The position numbers and the translations under genes were made by a program. From Naasia lichenicola (GTDB lineage: Bacteria > Actinomycetota > Actinomycetes > Actinomycetales > Microbacteriaceae), in NCBI RefSeq assembly GCF_004801885.1, contig NZ_SSSM01000007.1, forward strand, positions 1 to 57,437: 57,437 bases of DNA, in the 5' to 3' direction. Below, in pieces: positions 8,308-19,939 of the stretch. The notes below the pieces were generated by a model that did no database searches, was not told the origin of the DNA, and was given only the letters and a program-made list of their open reading frames with translations. The first letter of the stretch is position 1. Each line of letters opens with the position of its first letter.

Positions 8308-10922
8308 GAAAAGCGACTGGATGGGTGCTGCGGCTCCCCGTGACGATGACCCTCGCCGCGCTCCTGGTCGCCTGCGCCATCGTCGCCGGCCCGCTGACCG
8401 GCCCCTCCAGCGTCCTCCGGGTCTGGGCGGGAACCGGCCTCGTCTCCGTCGCGCACGGTCCCAACCCCCTGTCGCCGATCACCTCATCTCTCTTCACCGA
8501 CGGGCTCACCGAGCTGCTCGGCGCACTGATCGCCACCTTCGTGGTGATCGGCGGTGCCGAACGCCTGATGGGCCGGTGGCGCACGCTCCTCGCCTGGCTG
8601 CTCACCGCCGTCATCGGCGGAGCGGCAGGCATGACGCTGCAGGCGACCGGAGTCATCAGCGCCCAGCTGTGGTCGCACGACGCCGCAGCGGCGATCGTGC
8701 TCGACCCGTTCACCCCGATCGCCGGGGCGGCGATGGCTGCCAGTGCATTCGCCAACCGCCTGTGGCGACGTCGGATCCGGGTCATCGGCTTCGCCGGACT
8801 GCTGCTCTTCGTGCTCTACTCCGGGACCTCGGCCGACCTCTACCGCCTTCTCGCCGCGGTCGCCGGGCTCCTTCTCGGACTGCTGCTGGCTCCTCGAGCG
8901 AGGGTCGCGCTGCGCTGGGAGCGCAGCTCGCACCATGAGGCGCGCACCCTGCTCGCCTCGCTGCTCATCCTCGGCGCCGTCGCTCCGCTGATCGCCGTGG
9001 TCAGCCATGTCGCCTTCGGTCCCGTGCACTCCCTCTGGCTGGTGGGAGCGACCGGAGCCGGGTCGCCCGACGATGTCTGCGGCGTGTTCGCGACCGACGA
9101 CTGCATCCGTGCGCTGGCCTCGATCCGCCTCGACGGCCCCGGCCCGATCATCACGTCGGTCGCGCCACTGCTGCTGCTCGCCCTCTGCGCCTTCGGGCTG
9201 CTCCGCGGGCGACGGATCGCGGCGTGGCTCGCCATCGCCGTGAACGTCCTGCTCGCCTACCTGTCGGCCTTCTACGACGGGATCCTCCCGTGGGCACCGG
9301 ACCGCAGTCAGCTGCTCAGCCCGGACGGGGTGGGGGATCAGGTCATCCCGCTGACCCTCTCTGTGCTGCTGCCGCTCGCCCTGGCGGTGCTCATCGGCAT
9401 CAACCTCGCGCACTTCTCGGTCCGCCCGTCGACGCAGACCCTCCGTCGCTTCGTGGCCACCGTCATCGTCGCGTTCGTCGGCACCTCGACCATGAACCTG
9501 ATCGCCGGGTCGGTCACCCGCAACGAGTTCGAGCCGCCCGCCACCCTGCTCAACCTGCTGCTCGACCTGCCGGAGCGCTACTTCCCGGTCGGCTATCTCG
9601 ACGATCGGCTGATCGAGTTCGCACCGGTCGGAGACACCGCGGCGGCGGTCTACTTCTGGACGGGCGCGGTGTTCTGGATGATCGTGGTCGCCGCGAGCGC
9701 CGCGGTCGTCGTCAGCGCCGCGGGTCGTCATCTCGCCACCGACCTCGGACGGGTGCGCACCCTGTTGAGGCAGAACGGCGAGGGCTCCCTCTCGCACATG
9801 GCGACCTGGCAGGGCAACACCTACTGGTTCTCGCCCGATGGGGCAGTCGCCGTCGCCTACCGCGTGGTCTCGGGAGTCGCCGTCACGATGACCGGCCCGA
9901 TCGGGCCTCGCCGCCTGCAGGACGACGCCATCCGCGGCTTCACCCGCTTCTGCGACGAGAACGGCTGGATCCCGGTCTTCTACGGCGTCGTCGAGGACCA
10001 GAGCGCCGCCTTCGAGCGGGCCGGCTGGCAGGTGTCTGTCGTCGGCGACGACACCGTGCTCGATCCCGCCTCCTTCGCATTGACGGGCAAGAAGTGGCAG
10101 GACATCCGCTCGTCGATCAACCGGGCCGCCAAGCTCGGCATCGAGGCGTCGTGGACCACCTGGGAGGCGCTCTCGATCGCGGCGCGGACGCAGATCGAGG
10201 TCATCTCCGAGGAGTGGGTCGCAGGGCGCAACCTCCCCGAGATGGGCTTCACCCTCGGCGGGATCGACGAGCTGCAGGATCCCGACGTGCGCCTGATGCT
10301 CGCCATCGACCGCAACGGCCGGATCGAGGCGGTGACCAGCTGGCTGCCCACCTACCGTGAAGGCGCCATCATCGGGTGGACGCTCGACTTCATGCGTCGC
10401 CGTCCCGACAGCATGAACGGCGTGGTCGAGTTCCTGATCGCCGCGACCATGCGGCACGCGAAGGATCGCGAACTCGAGTTCGTCAGCCTCTCCACCGCTC
10501 CGCTGGCCAGGATCGGCGCCGGATCGGGCAGTCCCGAGGATTCCGACCGCACCGCCCAGGTGCTCGAGTACGTCGGCCGCAAGCTCGAATCGCTGTACGG
10601 ATTCCGCTCGCTGCTGGCATTCAAGATCAAGTTCCAGCCCGCGCTGCGGCCGGTGCTGCTCGCGGTCCAGGACGCCTCGGTGCTTCCGGCCGTCGGCATC
10701 GCACTGGTGCGGGCGTATCTGCCGAGCATGACCGTCGCGCAGGTGCTGAGCCTGATGCGCACCCTGATCCGTCCCGTCGGCGAGGCGCCGCGCACCGCGC
10801 CGGTCACCGCGCCCGTCCGCGTGATCTCGCCCGATTCCTCAGCGACCGGTGCCCATCCGGTCGGTTCGGATTCCGCCGTGGCTGTCGAGGCCCCGGCGCA
10901 TCACGGAGCTCCCACCAGCTGA
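8304..10922 (+). CDS. MprF-like phosphatidylglycerol lysyl/alanyltransferase (DUF2156)
   Basis: An 872-aa multi-span membrane protein. The N-terminal ~480 residues carry a dozen or so hydrophobic segments; the first part (to ~230) has a rhomboid-like layout without an obvious GxSG serine. The C-terminal ~380 residues form a cytosolic DUF2156 transferase domain (HMATWQGNTYWFSPDGAVAV, later GWTLDFMRRRPDSMNGV) that moves an amino acid from aminoacyl-tRNA onto phosphatidylglycerol, changing surface charge and resistance to cationic peptides. Lys versus Ala specificity cannot be read. The ATG at 8304 overlaps the esterase stop; an in-frame ATG at 8289 is less likely. The C-terminus is a short Ala/Pro/Ser tail. 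Confidence 0.82.
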   Translation: MRKATGWVLRLPVTMTLAALLVACAIVAGPLTGPSSVLRVWAGTGLVSVAHGPNPLSPITSSLFTDGLTELLGALIATFVVIGGAERLMGRWRTLLAWLLTAVIGGAAGMTLQATGVISAQLWSHDAAAAIVLDPFTPIAGAAMAASAFANRLWRRRIRVIGFAGLLLFVLYSGTSADLYRLLAAVAGLLLGLLLAPRARVALRWERSSHHEARTLLASLLILGAVAPLIAVVSHVAFGPVHSLWLVGATGAGSPDDVCGVFATDDCIRALASIRLDGPGPIITSVAPLLLLALCAFGLLRGRRIAAWLAIAVNVLLAYLSAFYDGILPWAPDRSQLLSPDGVGDQVIPLTLSVLLPLALAVLIGINLAHFSVRPSTQTLRRFVATVIVAFVGTSTMNLIAGSVTRNEFEPPATLLNLLLDLPERYFPVGYLDDRLIEFAPVGDTAAAVYFWTGAVFWMIVVAASAAVVVSAAGRHLATDLGRVRTLLRQNGEGSLSHMATWQGNTYWFSPDGAVAVAYRVVSGVAVTMTGPIGPRRLQDDAIRGFTRFCDENGWIPVFYGVVEDQSAAFERAGWQVSVVGDDTVLDPASFALTGKKWQDIRSSINRAAKLGIEASWTTWEALSIAARTQIEVISEEWVAGRNLPEMGFTLGGIDELQDPDVRLMLAIDRNGRIEAVTSWLPTYREGAIIGWTLDFMRRRPDSMNGVVEFLIAATMRHAKDRELEFVSLSTAPLARIGAGSGSPEDSDRTAQVLEYVGRKLESLYGFRSLLAFKIKFQPALRPVLLAVQDASVLPAVGIALVRAYLPSMTVAQVLSLMRTLIRPVGEAPRTAPVTAPVRVISPDSSATGAHPVGSDSAVAVEAPAHHGAPTS

Positions 10923-10986
10923 GTCCGGCGTCGGGCCTTCGAGCAGACCAGCACCCCGGGTAAGCAAAGCATTCCCGATGCTCGGT

Positions 10987-11231
10987 GGCCACCTCTCCTC
11001 CTGTCGGCCACCCCTATAAACCTGGCCGACGGTAGAAGAGGTTGCCGCGGGCGCGCCAATGGTTGCCGAGGGGCTCCCCGATCGAGGCGAGCTTTTCGAG
11101 ACGTTCGGCCACCTTTGGGGACGTTCGGCCACCTCTATGAACCGGGCCGACGGTAGGAAAGGTGGCCGCGGCGGCATCACAGGTGGCCGAGCTGAATCCC
11201 AAGGTGGCCACGCAGCGGAAGCGCGGTGGCC
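10987..11231. repeat. Phased word array, family B (GGCCACC / GGTGGCC), cluster 1
   Basis: The 434-bp gap before the NB-ARC regulator is largely this array. GGCCACC words start at 10987, 11006, 11107 and 11127. The reverse word GGTGGCC follows near 11161, 11182, 11203 and 11225, so spacing within blocks is 19-21 bp. GGCCGACGGTAG occurs at 11024 and 11145 with the same surroundings. Beyond 11231 the gap holds Pro/Arg-coding GC-rich DNA and the promoter at 11345; no other gene is seen. Confidence 0.75.
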
Positions 11232-11344
11232 AGGCAAGCCGCCGCTCCGCCGCCCGTTCGCGCCCGGTCCGCCCGCCTCTCTGCGCCCGATCCGCCCACA
11301 GCTGCAGGGGCGGTCCGCCGCCCCGTCCGGAGAACGGTGCGTCC

Positions 11345-11350
11345 TAGAGT
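11345..11350 (+). promoter_or_regulatory. -10 box of the NB-ARC regulator (leaderless)
   Basis: TAGAGT ends 6 nt before the GTG at 11357, the leaderless geometry also seen at dnaG and the 45467 kinase. Confidence 0.5.
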
Positions 11351-11356
11351 TGGCTC

Positions 11357-14300
11357 GTGAGGATCGGGCTGTTCGGGGGGTTCCGCATCGAGTCCGCCGG
11401 TGCGGCCCTCGAAGTGTCCGGCACGATGCAGCGCGCGGTCCTCTTCCGGCTCGCGCTGGACGCCGATACGACCGTCACCTACCGCGACCTCGCGGACGAC
11501 GTGTGGCCTGCAGGTCCGCCGGAGAACACCCGCGCCGCCCTGCAATCCATCGTCTCCCGGCTGCGCGCTCAGCTCCCCGACGGCGCGATCCTCTCCGAGG
11601 CGGGCGGCTATCGCCTGGCCGTGAGCCGGGACCGCATCGACGTGCTGCGGTTCCAGGACCTCGTCTCGGCGGCCGAGGCGGCGGAGGCCGCGTCGGCCGC
11701 TGCGCTCGCCACCCATGCCCTCGCCTGCTGGGTGGGCCAGCCCTGGACGCCCGGCGACGGCTTCGACTGGCTTCTCGACGACCTCGCCGCCGATCGCACG
11801 AAGGCTCTGGACCTCGGCGGAGCGATCCGCACGCCGCTCGTCGGAATCCGCCCCACCGCGCCTCCTCCGCTGACCGCCCTCGTCGGCCGACTCGACGAGC
11901 TGATGCTCATCGACGACCAGCTGCGCGACAACCGACTGGTCACCGTGCTGGGCACCGGCGGTGTCGGCAAGACCCGGCTGGTCGCAGAGGCGGCACAGCA
12001 CCGGCCTGGCTCCGTCTTCGTCGAGCTGGCTCCGGTCGAAGGCGCCGAGATCTGGCAGGCGGTATCGAGCGCCATCGGGCGCGAGGTGCGCACGATCGAC
12101 ACGACCAGCCCCGACAGCATCCCGGCTCGGTCCCGCGTGCTCGGCGCGCTGGAGGGCCGCGAGCTGCTGCTCGTCCTCGACAACTGTGAGCATCTCATCG
12201 ACGCGGCCGCCCAGCTCGCCGACGAGCTGCTGCGCACCCTGCCGGCGATCCGGATCCTGACGACGAGCCGCGAGCCGCTCCGCCTCGCGGGGGAGGCCTT
12301 CGTGCCCCTCGGCGCGCTCGCACATCCCGATCTCGCAGAGATCGATCGCACGGCGACCGGCTCGACAGCCGAATCCATCGACCCGTCGATGGCGGATCGC
12401 CTGCGCAGCTACCCGGCGATCGAGCTGTTCGACCGCAGGATCATGGCCGCCCGCGGCAGCCACGCGAGCGAGGCCGAGCTGGCCTCGGCAGCCCGCATCT
12501 GCGCCCGACTCGACGGTCTTCCGCTGGCCCTGGAGCTCGCTGCGGCCCGCACCCGCACGATGTCGCTCGCAGAAGTCGAATCCCAGCTCGACGACCGGTT
12601 CGCCTTGCTCGGCCGACCTCAGCGCGGCGGCAGCAGTCGCCACTCCACCCTCAGAGGGATGATCGACTGGAGTTGGGAGCTGCTGAACGACGGCGAACGG
12701 CTCATGCTCGGCCAGCTTGCCGTGCTCCCCGGCGGCGCCTCCGTCGCTCACACCGCCCGGCTCGCCGCCGACCTCGGCTGCTCGCCCGAAGATGCCGAGA
12801 CTCTCGTGGACCGCTCTCTGGTGCAGCGCATGGCCGGCCGGTACCGGGTGCTCGAGACCATCCGCGAGTACGGCCGATCGCAGCTCGCCGAGTCGGGCGC
12901 GCTGGACGAGGCGCTGCTGCGGCAGGCGAGGATCCTCGGCGCCGAGAGCGTCCGTCAGGATGCCCGGCTGCGATCCTCCGCCATCGACGAGGCGATCGCC
13001 TGGTTCGATACCGAGGAGGACAACATCGCGGCGGCGCTGCGCGATTCGATCGACGGACGGCATGCCGAAGAGGTGGTCGCGCTCTCCGCCGGCAATGCCT
13101 GGTACTGGGTGATCCGCGACCGTCACGCCGACGCGTTCGACTGGATGCGCCAAGCGGGCGACCTCGCCGAGCAGGTCGACTCGTCCGAAGGCAGGCTGGT
13201 GCGCCTGGTGTCGCAGGTCCTGGGCATGTTCCCCGATCCCACTCCCGACATCGAGCCGACGGCCGACGCGGCCGTCACCCTGCAGCCCGCTCTCACCGGC
13301 GACCCGCTCGACCCGTTCGGAGGCGAGATCCCCGACCTCGACGCCTTCGCGGTCGGCGCCGGCGGTCACGATCTCCTTCAGATCGCCCCGCCGCTGATCG
13401 GCTCATTCGCCGCGGCTCGCCTGGCCGGCCGCAGCACGATGGACATCGAGGTGCCCCGCGGGGAGGAGCTCGGCCTCGACCCATGGCCGACCGCCATGCT
13501 GCACGTCGCCCGTGCTGCACTCGCCGAGAACCGGGGGGACGTCGCCACGCTCGGCACGGCCACCGAGACCGCCGTGCAGATGATGCGGCAGATCGGCGAC
13601 CGCTGGGCGCTCGCTCTCGCCCTGCAGCTGCGTTCGCAGTGGCTGCTGCTCCAGGGGCGCCTCGCGGAGGCGCTGGCAGCCGGGGATGAGTCCACGGCGA
13701 ACTTCCGCACCATCACCTCGGCCGAAGACCTCCTGCAGCAGCAGAATCTCGCCGTGCAGGTCCTCATCCGGCAGGGCCGCTGGGACGAGGTGGACGATCG
13801 CATCCGAGAGATCCTCTCGGTCGCGCGCCGAGAAGGCACGGGCACCGCTCTGATCCAGGCCCTCCTGATGGCCGGGCTCGCCGAAGTGGCCCGCGGCAGC
13901 CTCGTCACGGCTCACGAGCTGATGGAGGAGATCGACGCCCTGCCCAAGAATCCGAATCGATTCCCGCTTCAGCTGACGGCGTCGATCGACCTGCTCCGCG
14001 CACGGATCGCTCTGCTCGACGGCAAGCCGGACCAGGCCGAGGCCGCACTGCACTCGGCCGCCACCTCCGCCGCGAACAGCGGCGACCAGCCGATCATGTC
14101 CTCGGTGGCGGTGGGGATCGCGGCACTTGCAGCGCAGCGCGGCGATCGAGAGGGAGCCGCGCGGGCGATCGAGCTCGCCGCCGAGCTGCGGGGGGTGCTC
14201 GACAGCACCGATCCGCTCATCCTCGATGTCCAGCGGGCGCTCGAAAGCCCCGACCGCTCCCGCACACATGGTGCGGAGCGACCGGGGCTCGAGGCGATCG

Positions 14301-14359
14301 GGTCAGCCGGATCAGGGTCCGGATCGACGATGGAGCTGGCTCAGATCTTGCGACGGTAG
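11357..14359 (+). CDS. Large SARP/AfsR-like NB-ARC transcriptional regulator
   Basis: A 1000-aa protein. Residues 1-95 resemble an OmpR-type winged helix (MRIGLFGGFRIESAG; TYRDLADDVWP; IVSRLRAQLP). A short BTAD-like stretch follows, then a STAND/NB-ARC ATPase with P-loop GTGGVGKT at 199-206, Walker B ELLLVLDNCEHL and sensor TTSREPLRL. The second half (from ~430) is helical and TPR-like, usually the signal-sensing part. Such regulators switch by nucleotide exchange and often control secondary metabolism or exporters. The GTG start follows TAGAGT by 6 nt. Its 3' end overlaps the convergent ABC permease gene by 19 bp. The DrrAB-type exporter next door is a plausible target, by proximity only. 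Confidence 0.85.
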   Translation: MRIGLFGGFRIESAGAALEVSGTMQRAVLFRLALDADTTVTYRDLADDVWPAGPPENTRAALQSIVSRLRAQLPDGAILSEAGGYRLAVSRDRIDVLRFQDLVSAAEAAEAASAAALATHALACWVGQPWTPGDGFDWLLDDLAADRTKALDLGGAIRTPLVGIRPTAPPPLTALVGRLDELMLIDDQLRDNRLVTVLGTGGVGKTRLVAEAAQHRPGSVFVELAPVEGAEIWQAVSSAIGREVRTIDTTSPDSIPARSRVLGALEGRELLLVLDNCEHLIDAAAQLADELLRTLPAIRILTTSREPLRLAGEAFVPLGALAHPDLAEIDRTATGSTAESIDPSMADRLRSYPAIELFDRRIMAARGSHASEAELASAARICARLDGLPLALELAAARTRTMSLAEVESQLDDRFALLGRPQRGGSSRHSTLRGMIDWSWELLNDGERLMLGQLAVLPGGASVAHTARLAADLGCSPEDAETLVDRSLVQRMAGRYRVLETIREYGRSQLAESGALDEALLRQARILGAESVRQDARLRSSAIDEAIAWFDTEEDNIAAALRDSIDGRHAEEVVALSAGNAWYWVIRDRHADAFDWMRQAGDLAEQVDSSEGRLVRLVSQVLGMFPDPTPDIEPTADAAVTLQPALTGDPLDPFGGEIPDLDAFAVGAGGHDLLQIAPPLIGSFAAARLAGRSTMDIEVPRGEELGLDPWPTAMLHVARAALAENRGDVATLGTATETAVQMMRQIGDRWALALALQLRSQWLLLQGRLAEALAAGDESTANFRTITSAEDLLQQQNLAVQVLIRQGRWDEVDDRIREILSVARREGTGTALIQALLMAGLAEVARGSLVTAHELMEEIDALPKNPNRFPLQLTASIDLLRARIALLDGKPDQAEAALHSAATSAANSGDQPIMSSVAVGIAALAAQRGDREGAARAIELAAELRGVLDSTDPLILDVQRALESPDRSRTHGAERPGLEAIGSAGSGSGSTMELAQILRR

Positions 14360-15183
14360 GCCCACATCGCGAGCGGGAAGAACACCCCGACCAGCACGAC
14401 GCAGGAGCCGAGGACCCAGAGCAGCTCGCCGCCGAGAGTGGTCCCGACCGGCATGGCCGATTCGCCGAGCAGCAGGCCGCGCATGGCGTCGATGACGTGG
14501 GTCACCGGGTTGATCGCGACCCAGCTCTGCAGCCAGTCCGGCAGGGTCGACGCGGGGACGTAGGTCGACGAGCCGAAGGTCAGCGGGAAGACGATCAGGA
14601 ACGACAGCCCCTGCACGGCTCCCGAGCTGCGGGCGAGCATGCCGACGAAGACGCTCGTCCAGCACAGCGAGACCGCGAACACGATGATCATCACGATGGC
14701 GAGCGCGACGTGCATCCAGTCGGTCTGCACGCGGAAGCCGAGGATCATGCCGAAAACCAGCGACACGGTGATGGCGATGAGGTGCCGGACGATGTCGCCG
14801 GCCACCGCTCCCATCAGGGGAGCGGAGCGCGCGATCGGCAGCGAGCGGAACCGGTCGAAGACGCCCTTGGAGATGTCGGTGTTGAGGTTCACGCCGATCG
14901 TCATCGAGGTGAACATGATCGTCTGCACGATCAGGCCGGGCAGCAGGAACTGCAGGTAGGCGTGGGTGTCGCCGGCCACCGCTCCGCCGAAGATGAACAC
15001 GAAGATCGTGGTCATGATGACGGGCTGCAGGCTGACGTCGATGAACTGCTCGGGGTTGCGCAGCATCTTGGTGACCGTGCGGCGGGCGAGCACGAAGGTG
15101 TCGTTGAGCCCGGCGAGCGGGCCGCGGCTCGCCTGTTCGGGGATTGCGGACGGGACGGGGCGGGTGAGGGTGGCTGTCGTCAT
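14341..15183 (-). CDS. ABC-2 type exporter permease (DrrB-like)
   Basis: A 280-aa ABC-2 permease with about six membrane helices and the family features LRNPEQFIDVSLQPVIMT near the N-terminus and FPLTFGSSTYVPASTLPDWL towards the C-terminus. It would form the channel of an exporter with the ATPase encoded just upstream; family members export daunorubicin-type drugs or other hydrophobic compounds. The ATG at 15183 is 2 nt after the ATPase stop. Its last 19 bp overlap, antisense, the end of the NB-ARC gene. The exported compound is unknown. Confidence 0.9.
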   Translation of the reverse strand: MTTATLTRPVPSAIPEQASRGPLAGLNDTFVLARRTVTKMLRNPEQFIDVSLQPVIMTTIFVFIFGGAVAGDTHAYLQFLLPGLIVQTIMFTSMTIGVNLNTDISKGVFDRFRSLPIARSAPLMGAVAGDIVRHLIAITVSLVFGMILGFRVQTDWMHVALAIVMIIVFAVSLCWTSVFVGMLARSSGAVQGLSFLIVFPLTFGSSTYVPASTLPDWLQSWVAINPVTHVIDAMRGLLLGESAMPVGTTLGGELLWVLGSCVVLVGVFFPLAMWAYRRKI

Positions 15184-15185
15184 GA

Positions 15186-16163
<978 letters not shown>

Positions 16164-16276
16164 ACCTGCTCCTTTCGTGAGCCTGGTGGGTCGCATCCGT
16201 GGATCGGAACGCGACGTCGGCAACTCTGCCCATCCGCCTCTGTCATCCCGCTGTCGCCCGCTGTCACCCCCTGTCA

Positions 16277-16446
16277 ATTCCTACGTTCCGGCCCTATGTG
16301 CACGAAATTGCGTAGGAATCCGCGGGGATCGTAGGTACTCATCCAGCGGGCCCGTCATCGAGTGCGGACCAGACAGAGGGCGTCCATGTGGACGAAACGG
16401 TCACACGTGCGCGAAATTACGAGCACATTCGGCCGGAACGTAGGAA
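16277..16446. repeat. Inverted and phased words upstream of leuA (family E)
   Basis: A perfect 16-nt inverted repeat, TTCCTACGTTCCGGCC at 16278-16293 and its complement at 16431-16446, encloses smaller words. ATTCCTACG (16277) and CGTAGGAAT (16311) form a local hairpin. CGTAGG recurs at 16311 and 16330 (19 bp apart). ACGAAA at 16392 and GCGAAA at 16411 are also 19 bp apart, with ACGAAATTGCG at 16302. Most of the 320-bp gap between drrA and leuA is this structure; no other gene is seen in it. Confidence 0.7.
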
Positions 16447-16471
16447 CTGGGAGGAGGTAGGGGGCAAGTGC

Positions 16472-16477
16472 TAGCCT
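16472..16477 (+). promoter_or_regulatory. -10 box of the leuA leader transcript
   Basis: TAGCCT ends 6 nt before the ATG of the leader peptide at 16484, so the leader ORF may start right at the mRNA 5' end. No clear -35 hexamer is seen. Confidence 0.45.
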
Positions 16478-16494
16478 GCTGGAATGCTTCCGGG

Positions 16495-18358
<1,864 letters not shown>

Positions 18359-18372
18359 GACAAGCCACACCG

Positions 18373-18479
18373 CGTTGGTCAAATAGCGCCCTCTAGGGCG
18401 CGTATCGAGACCGGCTGCGCCACTGCTAGGTCGCGCAGCCGGTCTCGAGACGGCGCTGGCGCGCCTCCTCGACCAACGA
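18373..18479. repeat. Head-to-head pair of family A palindromes
   Basis: Unit 1 reads GTTGGTCAAATAGCGCC... to GTATCGAGACCGG on the + strand; unit 2 is its mirror, ending CTCGACCAACG. The two GCGCAGCCGG/CCGGCTGCGC edges can also pair, so the 107 bp form one large cruciform-capable structure. It lies between the convergent leuA and TRIC-like genes, where it may also act as a bidirectional terminator. Confidence 0.85.
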
Positions 18480-18515
18480 GCTTCCTGCGATCGTGCCTTC
18501 ACCAGCGGGAGGGTT

Positions 18516-19169
18516 CTACGGCGTGCGCGGCCGCGGTCGGCGCAGGGTGCGCTGCTCCGGCAGGCTCCATCCGAAGCGGACCGCGAGCAGGCGGATGACC
18601 GTGGTGATGATGACGCAGGCCGTCGCGGCGCCCTCGATCGGCATCCCCGAGGTGATGAAGGCCACCAGGGTCACCGTGCCGACCGCCGCGGCGACAGCGT
18701 AGAGCGATCCGACGTGCATGAGCGCGATCGGCAGGGCCATCAGGATGTCGCGGAGGACCGATCCGCCGACCGCTGCGACCACGCCGACGAAGATCGACGG
18801 GATGATCGGAAACCCGAGCGACAGTGCCTTCGCCGTGCCGATCGCGCCGTACAGGCCGATGGTCAGGGCGTCGAGCACAGTGATGAACCGGGTCAGCGGG
18901 CGGAACAGCTGAGCCAGCAGCATCCCGAGCAGTGCAGCGAGCACTGCGGTCGGCAGGTACCAGTTCGTCGAGAAGGCGATCGGCTGGGCACCGAGCAGGA
19001 TGTCGCGCAGCAGTCCGCCGCCGAGTCCGGTGGCGAAGCCGATGATGGCGACACCCAGCAGATCGAGGCGCCGGTCGCGGAAGCCCGAGGCGAACAGCGC
19101 GCCCTGCAGGCTGCCGATCGCGACGGCTGACAGGTCGGCCCAGAGCGGGATGATCACTTCGGTCTGCAC
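18516..19169 (-). CDS. TRIC/UPF0126 family cation channel-like membrane protein
   Basis: A 217-aa membrane protein with about seven helices arranged as two UPF0126 repeats. Each repeat carries the signature glycine turn: GGGLLRDILLG (about residue 50) and GGSVLRDILM (about residue 140). The family includes prokaryotic TRIC-like K+ channels and the YadS/YicG proteins linked to glycine transport. The GTG at 19169 (VQTEVIIPLWADL) is the best start, since upstream codons look unlike protein, although the Shine-Dalgarno sequence is weak. It is convergent with leuA; no partner gene is seen. Confidence 0.85.
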   Translation of the reverse strand: MQTEVIIPLWADLSAVAIGSLQGALFASGFRDRRLDLLGVAIIGFATGLGGGLLRDILLGAQPIAFSTNWYLPTAVLAALLGMLLAQLFRPLTRFITVLDALTIGLYGAIGTAKALSLGFPIIPSIFVGVVAAVGGSVLRDILMALPIALMHVGSLYAVAAAVGTVTLVAFITSGMPIEGAATACVIITTVIRLLAVRFGWSLPEQRTLRRPRPRTP

Positions 19170-19342
19170 CTGACAATGTTGCCGGACTCGCGCGTCGCGA
19201 CAGGCTTCGACGGGCGGGCGTGATCCGCATCGGACGAGGATCGGAGGGGCGTCTCGAGGTTCAGCTACCAGCGAAACATGGAACCCATGAACAAACGAGT
19301 AACGGGGTGGCGCCACGCACAGCGGTGAGGCACTCTTGAGAA

Positions 19343-19723
19343 ATGACGCTGATGACCTCGACCCTCGACTCGGTGATCGTGGTGTGGCACGTGGCCGTCA
19401 ACGCCGGAGATGCCGAGACCGCGGCATCCGCGTGCACCGAGGACGTGGTGATGCGTGGACCGCAGGGTTCCTCCCACGGCCGCGACTCGATGCGCGACTG
19501 GGTGAGCCAGGCGGGAATCCGCCTCATGCCCAAGGAGGCGTACGACGTTCCGGGCGGCATCGTGGTGGCCCAAGAGGCGACCTGGCCAGGCGCCGCGAAC
19601 TGGGACGCGAGCACGCCGCCGTCCCGCCTCTACACCGCATTCGCCCTGCGCGACGGATCGATCGCCGGCGTCTTCCGGTTCGAGAGCCTCGAAGAGGCCC
19701 GCAGCTACCCGATCGCCGCCTGA
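19343..19723 (+). CDS. NTF2-like (SnoaL-type) protein
   Basis: A 126-aa protein of the size and pattern of the NTF2-like fold: an N-terminal helix (VIVVWHVAVNAGDAETAASAC), EDVVMRGP, then a helical DWVSQAGI and C-terminal strands (SRLYTAFALRDGSIAGVFRFES). Members range from small isomerases and hydrolases to non-enzymatic ligand binders. No catalytic set is obvious, so no function is assigned. An alternative ATG at 19352 would remove three residues. It stands alone between the divergent TRIC-like gene and recO. Confidence 0.6.
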   Translation: MTLMTSTLDSVIVVWHVAVNAGDAETAASACTEDVVMRGPQGSSHGRDSMRDWVSQAGIRLMPKEAYDVPGGIVVAQEATWPGAANWDASTPPSRLYTAFALRDGSIAGVFRFESLEEARSYPIAA

Positions 19724-19775
19724 GCCCCAGCTCGTCCGGACTTCGGCCCGCTGGTCGGCTCACGCCCCAGCGCTC

Positions 19776-19873
19776 GGCCACCCTTCATCTCGACGGCCAC
19801 CCTTTGCTTGCGCGGCCACCCTTTCCCTCGGCGGCCACCTTTACAAGGGTGGCCGTCGGTGGGAAAGGTGGCC
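19776..19873. repeat. Phased word array, family B, cluster 2
   Basis: This is the most regular copy. GGCCACC starts at 19776, 19795, 19814 and 19833, exactly 19 bp apart, each a conserved 9-10 nt word followed by a variable 9-nt spacer. The orientation then flips: AAGGGTGGCC at 19845 and AAAGGTGGCC at 19864, again 19 bp apart. It lies between the NTF2-like gene and recO. Confidence 0.85.
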
Positions 19874-19939
19874 GAGCAGTGCCTGAGCTCGGCGTGGTGC
19901 GCCGGGCCCGCCGCGATCAGGAACGGGGATAATCGAACG

